Position numbers and translations under genes: made by a program. Positions 33,509 to 45,500 of a stretch of 64,000 nt of DNA are shown here, piece after piece (positions within the stretch are counted from its first letter, which is position 1; each line of letters begins with the position of its first letter). Below the pieces are notes generated by a model. It saw nothing but the letters and a program-made list of their open reading frames with translations. It was not told the DNA's origin and did no database searches. Source of the DNA: Eublepharis macularius (lineage: Eukaryota; Chordata; Lepidosauria; Squamata; Eublepharidae); NCBI RefSeq assembly GCF_028583425.1, contig NC_072801.1, forward strand, positions 19,984,001 through 20,048,000, in the 5' to 3' direction.

Positions 33509-36500
33509 CTTAAAAAAACACAATAAAAACAGAGTTATGCATAAATATACTTCATAAAGGCTGCGCATCATGATGGCAGGTAGTGATACTTTGGTTGTTA
33601 TGAGAACGAGCAGTGATCTGTAAGGATACAGGTTCAAATCTCATCTCTGCCACAGTTATATAGTGTATAGATTCAAACATGTTTTGAGAAATTAGCTTTT
33701 GATTGATTCAAACAGAGCTGGCCAACAATTATAGCAGGAGTTAACAAAGTATTTTTTATAACATTTCCCAAGCAAAGATCAAATTGTTGAGAAGGTACTG
33801 AGATCTAAACAGTGGAGTAGTGGCCTACCTTACAAGTCTGTTGTTAAGATTACTGCAAGATAGCATGTGTGAAGCACTTGGAATGCTGCAATTAGGACTA
33901 AGCTGATAGGACCCTTGCATCTGACGAAGAGAACTGTGATTCTCAAAAGCTTATGCTACAGTAAAGTTGGTTAGTCTTAAAGGTGCTACTGGACTCTTTT
34001 TGATTTTGCTACTACAGACTAACACGGCTAACTCCTTTGCATCTGGGACCCTGAGTGTTTCTTTCCCATTTTGCATACGGTCATGGCCTTTGATTTGCTT
34101 CACTTCTATGGCTGTCATTCAGGGTTTTATTATGTCAGTCCTACTTAGACCACTTGTACACTATTTTATGCCATTTCATGTCATGTATAAGCAACTGATG
34201 TGAAAATAAGGCTGGGTTCATTTTTAACAAGGGAGGAACAGAATAAAAATGGGGAAGTTCACATGGACCCAGTCAACTTTTGAAATCCTTGGCCAAGCTG
34301 ATCCTATACCTTTGGCACAGCCAAACAGAACTCTGCAAACCAAATCTGCTTCCTGTCTCCCATTAGCTGTCCTTCCTCCATCCCTCCCCACAACAGGTAT
34401 ATTCAGGGCTTTTTTCTGGGAAAAGAGGTGGTGGAACTCAGTAGGTTGCCTTTGGAGAAAATGGTCACATGGCTGGTGGCTTCGCCCCCTGATCTCCAGA
34501 CAGTGGGGAGTTTAGATTACCCTCCGCGCCTCTGAGCAGCGTGGAGAGCAATCTCAACTCCCCTCTGTCTGGAGATCAGGGGGCAGGGCCACCAGCCATG
34601 TGACCATTTTCAAGAGGTTCCGGAACTCCGTTCCACCGCGTTCCCCCTGAAAAAAAGCCCTGAGTATATTTATTCAGTCATTTTGTGAAAAAATTCACAC
34701 CCATCACATAAGCCTTTTGATGTAGTTCCATTCCCTTACCTTCTTTTGTGCCTTAATTTGTTCTTCTAAGAAGTTCACAAAAGCATCAAGAGTGTGTTCT
34801 CCTTTGTATGGGTCAACCTGGCAAAAACAAAATGTATAAAAAGACACAAGAGAGGTTAAGGTAAATACAGTGTAGAAGCCTTTCAAAGCCTGTGATCTAG
34901 TCACACTTATGGGACCTTTAAAACACTTGGATGTTTATGAAGGACCTGTTCCATTGACCAGAGCTGTCTTAGTAAATAAATGAAAGTTAGATTCAAATTG
35001 ATGTAGTTTTTTCATATGGTTTGGCCAAGCTTTTCATATGGAAGGAACGCATCTTTCTCCACAGTCTGAATCCATCTATCTGCCACAGTATGTAACTAAT
35101 ATGTTTGTTTCGTACTCTCTTTGCCCTACAGATCTCTCAGAGGAAGAAGTATGCTGCCATTGCCTCTGTCCTCCATCTCCCATACCACAGTGCAGACATT
35201 CAGAGAGTACAAATGAAACATTTCCCCTGTCAAGGCAGGCAGGGGCAACACAAGAGCAGAGAATGGAATAGCAAGTAAAAGGATCCACTACTGCTGATAC
35301 AGAGTAAAGAGGCAAGTGGTGACAGTGCTATCATTGCCTTAAAGTGGAAATGTTGTACAGTGGAAGGCCTGTATGGTGGGAACATCTGGTAGCTGGTCTG
35401 GTTGGAAGACATCCTTGTCAGTTAAGGTATCTGTGGAGTCACCTCCTTTTACTATCACACCTGCTGCCATCTTGTGCAATAGTTGAATAGGCACCAAGAC
35501 ACTGGAATAATGGCAGTCGCCACAGATTTCCAGGTTATTACCAACTGCCATTATTTTAATGGTTGGATTTAGTACATATTAAAGCAAAGAGGGAATTTGG
35601 TTTGGATTTTGATTAGTTGATTTCCAAATGCACCTGCTCAAGCTATAACAGCATCCCTGTCAACTGTGCCATACATCACAGCAGCGGCTGTCAGCCTTGT
35701 TGATTATTGTCTAGAAATTGGAAAAAACAATGTCAAACACAATGCCAAAAAGCATTTATTCTTCAAGGGATAAAATTGCACAGAATTATGTTAAGTGGCA
35801 CATTTCATGCCGTCTAAAAGCACAGGGGCTACTGTTTGGTTCATTACAACCTGGGCCCTGCAAAACCCAGCAACAGAGAGTACCTCCTTAAAAGATTAAA
35901 CAAGGACAAATGTCGCTGAATGTAATTTATTGTTCAGGGAAATAAAGGCAAAAATGAAAACCTGAGTAATGTCTTAATTATCAAAAAGTACCATCGAATC
36001 AAATTACTTGGCTCCAGAGGTGATGTTCTCACTTCAATTAGATTACCCATCCGGATGGTGTAGTGTGACCATTTGTTTAATGTGTGTTTTTTTTAAAAAA
36101 AATTGTGATCTCTTTTGTTGTAAAAGTGTTTCTGTCATTTTGAAAAGCACAACAGAATGGTTAGCGACTGCACGGCACATCCAAAATGCAATTAAGACAA
36201 AGATGGCCTCAACTTCTCAGCAGAGGTGCTAAGCCTTGAAGGAACGGAATGATGCTCAATACCCAGACAGGTGCTTAGCTGATTGAAAATGCCTCACCCG
36301 GGTTGCAGATCCAACAGGGAAGTATCTGAAGAATGGGTAGCGTTCCACATTGAGTAACTGGACATTGTTTGCTGTGTAGTCTATCTTGGCAATGACGATA
36401 TTTTTCCGGTTTTCATACATCTTGCCCAGCTCATCCCAAATCGGGAGCACTTTCTGGCAGGCCTCACACCAAGGTGCATCTGAGATTGAAAACCAGGAGG

Positions 36501-39500
36501 AAAAGCGTCACAGAGGGATGTTTCTGAGCATGTGCAGCAGCACTGGCTCCAGGGTATGGAGCACGCCCCTCCCTATGGGCCTCCTTAACCAGAGAGATTC
36601 CACCTAAGAATTATATGTAGAGATGGGCACAAACCGAAATACGAATCAAAGTTCATCACGAACCAGGTCGGTTTTTAGTTCGTAAACCGGTGGTTCGTTG
36701 GAGCTCATTTCTGATGAACCACAACAAACCACTGTGATTTTTAGAGCGGTTTATATGGTTCATTTTTCGGTTTGTCACTGCAGACAGCCTGGCACTGATC
36801 AATCTGTTACCTAGGAAACAGGGGGATGGGCTTTCTGCAGACCTTCTGCAGTCCCAGAAGTGATGAACTGACGAACCGGTTTGCGAACTGGGCAAATTCA
36901 TAGCAGTTCATGGTTTGTGAAGTGCGACAAACCATGAACCTCAAAGAACCACCATTTTCCTGGTTCGTGCCCACCTCTAATTTAACATGTTCCCTCTGAG
37001 TTTCCTTGTATGTTCTGTGCACAGTAAGAATGGCTGCCCAGCTGGATGGTTGGGCTGCTCGCATCAGTTTTGTGTCTCTGCCTGTCTTCACTCCCATCAC
37101 AAACAAACAAGCTGTCATGACTTCTGAATGTGACATTTGGTTTCTGGATTTATTTATTGCTGTCATGTAGAGTCCGCCCTTCTCACTGGAACCCAAAGCA
37201 AATTATAGGTATGATAAAAACTTTTCAATTAATCAGTAAGTGGATTACAAGATATGATAATATTTGAATCTAGGAGCAAAGATTCCTGGTAAGACAAAAT
37301 AATGCAGTTGGGCTGGGATGTATAATGGTAGAAGGGAGAACAACATAAGCGACGTATCTATTTAAAGCAACAAGACCATCTGTCTAGGAAAAACTTAATC
37401 CCTACTAAGTCACCTGAGCTGATCCATTACACCTCAGCTTTGTTCCTCTACAAGAATGCCCCCTGAGCGATGATGTCTTGCACATTTTGCAGAATGAGAA
37501 AAGTGTGAGCCTTCCTAATATCCTCAGACAGACCATTCCATAATACTGGAGCCGGCACAGAGACTGCGTGAACTTGCAGTTGGTGATTTTAGCTCTGCCT
37601 TTTTATGATGCTTCATCTGTTGCTCTATTTGATACTTTTTATTTTTTTAATAATGGAAGTAATCATATTGAACAAAGAGCTTTAATTTTAAACTTTTTTA
37701 CCAAATAAGCTCTATTTAGTTCAGCGGGACTTACTTCCGAGAGAGAGTGTAGGATGTACAATAAATGCATAAACATGTGATGCAACTTACAACATGATGC
37801 AACTTGGATCAGAAATTGTGCCTACTTGTCAAAAGCTACTCACAGAACATTACAAAGACATGGTTCTTCTTATTAAAGACGACCTTATCAAAGTTCTTCC
37901 CCACAAGGACTTTAACTGGCTTCTTGTCCCAGCCTTCTTGGATTTCCTCGCTGGACAGATGTCGCTAATAAGAGAAAGAGCGCCCAGAAGCGAAAGCTGA
38001 TGGTCACATGGCAATCTTTGCAAAGAAATATTTGAGATGGTTTGCCTGACAATAAGCTTTTTTTGCTTCAAGAGCCAATTATTCAGCCTTGTACCACAGA
38101 CATAAGCCCTGAATGAATGTGTTTCTTATTATTAGCTGATCTTTGTTTTATGGAGTGTTAGGCTGAAAGCATAAATGTGTGGGTAAGTGTGGCCGGGTGT
38201 GAATGCGTCCACTTGGAGGCCCTGCAAAGACAAGCTACGATAAGCAGGAGAGACCCCTCCATGGTTTGCAGCGAACACAAGCGGCCAAGCAGAAGGTGCT
38301 GATTCCTACCCTGTTCCTAGAAAGGCGGAGGGTGCAAACCACGCAAGGCCTGAGACACAAAGGAGTATAAAACCATCAAAGGGCAAGGAAGAGGCAGAAT
38401 CTCCTTCACCATCTGTTGGGATTCTCCAGCTGAAATTGTATCAGCCGCATGCTACTCCCAAATGGAGAACAGGAGAATCCTGGGCATGGCATTGTGAAGT
38501 TTCTGGCGCAGGTCCTGATAAGATCTGAACAGAAACCTGCACAACTAAAACGTCCTCCCCGCATCTGTGGTGCATTTCCCCTGATCGTTCTCCAAGGAGC
38601 ACAGGCTACTTTACAGGGTTCCTTCTCTCCTCTGTTTTGCCCTCACAAAAACCTGGGTTTGCTTAGGCTGAAGTGGAGCAGCTGCCAGAACCCAGGGCCT
38701 CTGGGGTGCCCACTGTCACTGGCCTCCCTCCCCTCGGTCTGCATGCCTTTCCCCATCTATTTGCTTGGAGTGCTGTGCCACCTGTGATCCCTGCTGCCCA
38801 GCGACCCTGGGGAAGGGCACTGCGGGAGGTGCACCATGGTGGCCATGGCAGCAGCATTCCCAGCTGCACGCACTCACCGGTGCTGTTAAGGAAAGGGAGG
38901 TGCAGGCAACTGAAGCATGGGTGGTGGGAGAGCTTGCGAGGGGGGGAAGGATGCACAGGCAGATCGGGGTTAGAAAGGGAGGCATGAGTAGAGACTGATA
39001 CTGTACGCCTAGGTATTGTCTGCCCGGGACTCATCAAAACCTGGAACTCCCTGGGGACATTAGTCACCATTCTGGGTTAAAGCAGGAGCCATTCCAGTGA
39101 ATCAGGTCCCTTCGGTTCCATTCCCATCTCCTAAGTTTACCTTAGCGGTCCCTTCCAAGTAGCTCTGGCAGAAGCTCCGCAGATTCCTCCCGGTCACCCT
39201 TTCTGCAGGCATCTTGTACCTGGCATCACTGGTCAGGTTCAGGATTTGAACAGCAGGGACTTCGATCTCGATGACCTGGAAGTATTCGATCACGCGGCCA
39301 TTTCGGCTCTCATCGGTATCCACCAAGATGAACATAATCTGAAGAATATGAAACACAAGAGGGGTTTGATGTCCCTGATTCACACAAGAAGACTAGGCAG
39401 ATACCTTTGCTACACTTTGGGAAGGAACCGTATACAAAAATGAACAACAGTGAATGCTGGCATAGAGGGTCAGTGATGGAGGAAACTTTGATCTGATGGC

Positions 39501-42500
39501 ACTAGGGCTTTGTTTCAGCTGGAACGCGGTGGAACGGAGTTCCGGCACCTCTTAAAAATGGTCACATGGCTGGTGGCCCCGCCCCCTGATCTCCAGACAG
39601 AGGGGAGTTTAGATTGCCCTCTGCGCCGCTCTGCTGGAGTGGCACGGAGAGCAATCTAAACTCCCCTCTGTCTGTAGATCGGGGGCGGGGCCACCAGGCA
39701 TGTGGCCATTTTTGCCGAGGGTGATTTAAAACTTTAAAAAACTCCCCCCTTGTTCCAGCTGACTCAAAGTGACATCATTGTGCAGTTCTGGGAGCGTTCA
39801 TGCACTTTGTGCACGCACATGTGGTACTCAAGGGCACTACCTCCCACCAAGAGTTGCCCCCTGTGCTGGCAACCACTGAGTTCCACCACCTCTTTTCCCA
39901 GAAAAAAAGCCCTGGATGGCACGCACAAGACAGGATATGCGACTAAATGGGCCACTGGTCTGATCTAGCATGAATGCTCTTATGCTTTTTTTGGAGAGTT
40001 TAATCAATGTACATGGAAGCACTGGCCACATAGAAAGAGAAACACTAGGGCAGACTGAACATGTTCCAATTCCAAAATCAAATTTTAGATTTGATTAGAA
40101 AGCATAAATCTAGAAAGAACCAGAAAGTCTAAGCCCATTGATTGCAATGAGCTTAGACTCAAGTAACTCTGTTTAGAATTGCACTATACATCTGTATTAT
40201 TTATACCTTATCAATTGTTCATCTTCGTTCTTCTGTGCCTCCACACATGGGGACTGCGCAGGCGCAGGCCAGCCGCCGGAGAATTTTCTAGAGCTTCCAT
40301 GGCTCCGAAGGGGCCGTTTGTCGCGCGCCTCAGCGACCGTTTTCCCGCCCAAACGGTCACGTGATCCTCCAGCGACCAACGGCCCCTTCCCTCAGTTCTC
40401 TTCTTGCCGCCGCTTGGAGAGAACGTGAGCTTCGTTGCTCTGTGCTTTTGTGCTTCGTACTTTACTCTAACTGATTGCTTGGCTTTTGACTTCGGACTTC
40501 GTGACCTCGACTATTCTTTGGATTTCGCTTTGGACTTTGACGTGGACTCGGTAATTTGACTCGGACTGTTCTTGACCCTTCTTTCGCGTGCCCCTGAAGA
40601 TGGCCTCTACGGCTCTCTTCAAGCATTGCCTGAAATGCCACACTAAAATGGCCAAATCCGATGGCCATGATTTGTGCCTTTTTTGCTTGGGAGAGACCCA
40701 CAATGTCTCGGCCTGTAGGATCTGCCAGGGTTTCACCAGCAAGGCCCGGCAGGATCGCAAGGCCCGGTTAAATTCCTCGCTGTGGCAGAAGGTCATGTCG
40801 GAGGGAACCCCGTTACGTCCGTCCAAGGCCGGCCCTAGCCCCTCTGCCGAACGGCAATCAAGAGCTGGCTCAGTGGCCTCCGCGAGGTCGGGGTCGAAAC
40901 CGCTTCCCCCGAGTGCCTCGGCGTCGAGAGCGGCCTCTCCAGCGCAGGGACCGGTGCGGCCGCCCCGTAGCGCGTCATCTACCAGGTCGGATCCGAGACC
41001 AGCGTCGGAACCGAGGATCCTGGTACCGAGTCCCCGGTCGGAACCGACGGCCGGTTCGATCCCGATCAAGGCGAAGAGTTCGAAGCCGAGGTCCCCTTCG
41101 AAGGTGAGGAGCGCGTCGGTTCCGAGGTCTTCTTCGGAGCCAGCGAAGAAGAAGAAGAAGACCAAGCATCACCGGTCGCCGCGTCCCGCTCCTCAGGAGG
41201 AGGTCATCGTGCTTCCTCACACGCCTTCCCCTCATCTGGGCTCCCCGGAGCCAGAAGACATCTCCGTACCGGTGCCGGATCCGATGGCCTTCGAGACGGT
41301 GCCCGCAGAATTCTCGTCGGGGCCGGAGCCGAGCCCGCGCCGTCGGAGCCGACCATCGCTTCCCCTTCGGTCGCCGAGGCTGGAACCGAGCCCGTCCCCT
41401 CGTCGGAGCCGTCCGTCGCCTGCCCGTCCGTCTCCACCTCCGGTCGGTCGTGAGCGGCATGGTTCCGGGGACAGTGTCCAATCAGTCCGGTCCGCTGCGT
41501 CCCGACATCAACAGGCTTCCCGCCTCCCCTCGCCATACCGTTGCCAATGGGAGGGGGCACCTGCGGGCTTCTCCGTGTCGGAACCGAGGCCTTCGACATC
41601 GAGGTCGGCGTGGGCTCCCCCTCCGCTCCCGGTTCCGGAATCCCAGCTCGGTTCCGATGAGGAGGATGTGGAGAGCTTTGGTGGCTGCCAGTCGGAGTCC
41701 TGGTCCGAACCATCGCCAGCTGAGGAGCTAGTGCCATCTGCGGACTCGCCATTCGAGGACCTCCGCATCTACGCCGACCAGATGGCTAGGATGGCCAAGG
41801 CTCTCGAGATGGACATCTCTTCGGCAGTCCCCCAGACCAAGGACAAGCTCCTCAAACGTATTTACGGGGACAATCCGGCGTACGTTGGCTTCCCCATGCT
41901 CGAGGGTATTGAGGAGATTGTGGAGAAGGTGTGGCAGGTGCCCTGTGATCAACCGCCAACATCCAAGCGCATCGAGCAGCTTTACAAGATCAAGCAGGGC
42001 ACCTGGCCGGCGTTGGTGAAGCACCCTCCACCTTCCTCCTTGGTCACAGAGGAGTTCAACCCCCGACGATCGGGTCACTCCTCGGTGCCTGCCGATAAGG
42101 AGGGCAAGAAGCTGGATGCCATGGGCAGGCGCCAGTACATTGTCTCTTCACTGGGTCTGAGGATCGCCAACTACCAGACCATCATGGCAGGGTACCAGCT
42201 GTACCTCTGGGAGAAGTTGGCATCCTACACTCGAGACCTCCCACCTGAGCAGAAGGCTGTCGTCTCCCTGTTGCAGACAGAGGCTGTCAGGCTGTCTAAG
42301 CAGCAGATGAATGCTGGGAGCCACGCTGCTGACACTGCTGCTCGGGGAATGGCTTCGGCGGTGGTCCTCAGGCGCCACTCCTGGTTGCGGTCTACGGCCC
42401 TGTCCCAAGAGGTGCGTTCCAGGGTGGAGAGCATGCCCTTTGAAGGGGACTCGCTGTTCTCCAAATCGACCGACGAGACCCTGAAGAAAAAGAAGGAGGA

Positions 42501-45500
42501 CCGGCAGACGGCGCGGTCCTTGGGTCTGGCTCCAGCGGACAAGCCCTCCTCCAGGTCACGGTACGCTCCCCGGTCTGGCCCTTACCATTACCAGGGCAGA
42601 TACCAGCCACAGCGGCCGGGCTACCAGCAGTATCCTGCCTACCAGCAGCGGCCTTACCCTCCCGCACAACAGCAGAGGAGGCGTCGGCCCTTCAAGCCTC
42701 GTCAGGCACAGCAACCGGCCCAGCAGAAGGATCAGCAGGGCGCCGGGAGGCAGTACTGACGGGTCACGCCAGCCGTATCCCCGAACTTTTCGGACAGACT
42801 TAGTCCACTCCTCTCTGAGTGGGAGTCAATAACATCTGACTCATGGGTCTTAACTATTGTTGAACTGGGATACGGGCTGGAGTTTGTTGAGCTGCCTAGA
42901 TGCAGTTCACCCCTGACAGCTGTCAATAACACTATGGCCGAGCTGGATGCGGAGATCGTGTCGCTCTTGGCCAAGGGTGCTGTGGAAGAATTGCCCTATG
43001 AGGATTCTGTAAAGGGTTTCTTCTCTAGGTTCTTCCTGGTCCCCAAGAAGGATGGGGGCTTACGTCCCATTTTAGATCTGAGGGGCCTTAATGCCTACCT
43101 CAAGGTGACCAAATTCAAAATGGTTACGTTGGCGGCTGTGATCGCCTTGCTGAAACAGGGAGATTGGTTTGCGGTTCTTGACTTAAAGGACGCATACTTT
43201 CACGTGGGCATACGGAAGGAGCACAGGAAATACCTGAGCTTTGTTTACCGGCAAAGGGTTTTCCGGTATAAGGTGCTCCCCTTTGGCCTGTCCACTGCCC
43301 CACGAGTGTTCACTAAATGTGTGGCCCCTGTGGTTTCCTTCCTACGGGAAGAAGGCTGTACCATCTTTCCGTACCTCGATGACTGGCTCATCGTGGCTGA
43401 ATCGGAGTCTAGGCTGGTGCAGGACATTGGCTTGGTACTTAGCACTTGCCAACGCCTGGGGCTCCTGGTGAACTTGGAGAAATCCAAACTGGTGCCCAAC
43501 TGCAAGGTGTCCTACATTGGCGCACTCTTAGACTCTGTGGAGGGTAAGGCCCTGCTCCCCTTGGAGAGGGCTCGGCCCCTACGGGGCCTAGTGTCCATGT
43601 TTAAAAGGAACCGGTTCCAGTCTGTGCGCGCTATCCAGTGCTTACTAGGGCATATGGCAGCGGCCACCTCTGTGGTGCCTTTTGCTAGGCTGCGTATGCG
43701 CCCGCTCCAGAACTGGTTTGTGCGGAGGTACGATGCTCTGCTACACCCTCCGTCCCTCAAATTCTCTGTCCCAAGGGTCATCCTCTCCTCCTTGGACTGG
43801 TGGCTGTCTGATGACAACTTGTTTAGAGGGACCCCTTTTGGGTATCAACACCATGACATCACGGTTACCACTGATGCCTCTCTGTTGGGATGGGGGGCTT
43901 ACTGTGGTGATGTGTCTGTGCAAGATGTCTGGTCTGACAGGGAAAAGACCCTCCATATCAATGTGCTTGAACTAAGAGCCATTCGTTTCACACTTGTGTC
44001 CCTTACAGCACTGCTGAGAAATCGTCAGGTGTTGGTGCAGACGGACAACACGACGGCCATGTACTACGTGAATCAGCAGGGGGGCACAGTGTCCATGGCC
44101 CTGTGCCGGGAAGCCACACTCACTTGGCAGTGGGCTATCAAGAACGGCGTGTCGCTCCGTGCTATACACGTGGCTGGGTCAGACAATGCCCGGGCAGATG
44201 CCCTCAGCAGGGTCCCTTTACTAGACCACGAGTGGGAACTGAACGGAGAGTGCATTGGGCCGATCTTCCAGATGTGGGGTCATCCGGTGATAGACGTGTT
44301 CGCCACTGCGGCGACCACCAAGGCCCACATGTTCTGTTCCAGGGCAGGGAGCGACCCCCTCTCTATTGGGGATGCCTTCCAGTTTACGTGGACGCCGGGC
44401 TTGCACTACATGTTTCCTCCGTTCCCCTTGATTCCCAGGGTCCTGTGCAAGATAGAGGAGGACGGGACGGACTGCATCCTGGTGGCCCCCTTCTGGCCAC
44501 GGCAGGTTTGGTTCCCGAAGCTCCTGCGGATGTCCCAACGGACATATGTGAGTCTGCCCCCTCGGCAAGACCTTCTCCTAAACGGGAGCCTAGTCCACCA
44601 CGATCCCAGGAAGCTGCACCTAACGGCTTGGCGGATCGTCCCTCCCCTGTAGGCTTTACTGACGAGGTACAGAGGGTCCTCCTGAATGCCCGTCAGCCAT
44701 CCACTAGGCGCGCTTATGCGGCCAAGTGGCGCAGGTTTGAGCTCTGGGCACTTGCCAGAGGAGTGGTGCCTGACAGCAGTCCCTTGGGGGTTGTATTCGG
44801 GTATTTGTGCCACTTGCGTGGCCTGGGCTTGAAGGTGTCCTCCCTCAAGGTACACTTGGCAGCGATATCAGCTGCTCACGCCCGAGTTGAGGGTGCTACG
44901 GTGTTTTCTCACCCACAATCCCGCCAGTTCCTTAAGGGCATGTACAATCTTTACCCACCTGTGTCGGCGCCAGTGCCTCAGTGGTCGCTGTCCTTGGTGC
45001 TCTCACGTCTCATGTTGCCTCCATTTGAACCTATGGCTACATGCCCCTTGGATATGCTGTCCTACAAGGTAGCATTCTTGGTGGCCGCCACATCGGCCAG
45101 AAGGGTCAGTGAGCTGTCTGCACTGCGGTCTGACCCTCCCTTTCTTGTGTTTCAACCCAACAAGGTGGTCCTGCGTCCCTGCCTCGGGTTCCTGCCCAAG
45201 GTGGTGTCCGCCTTCCACCTCTCGCAGGATATCTCACTGCCTGCATTCTTTCCTCAACCTTCCTCTAAGGGGGAAAAGGCCCTTCATTCCCTAGACTTGA
45301 AGAGGGCCCTAGCCTATTACCTGGATAGGACGAAGGAATTCCGCTCCTGTCCTCACCTGTTTGTATGTTTTGGGGCCAAGGACAAGGGTAATAGGGCTTC
45401 CTCACAGACCCTGTCTAGGTGGATTGTGACGGCCATTAGCAAGGCCTATTCCCTGGCAGGGGTGGCTTGCCCGCTTCATGTCAGAGCCCACTCCACGCGG

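Noticed and set aside
40588..40599. GTG at 40588 as Gag start
   Set aside because: Non-ATG, and a proper ATG follows four codons later.
42934..42936. ATG at 42934 as the true start of the DIRS RT
   Set aside because: The open upstream codons carry RT-like sequence, so the ATG is probably internal; it remains possible as an alternative start.
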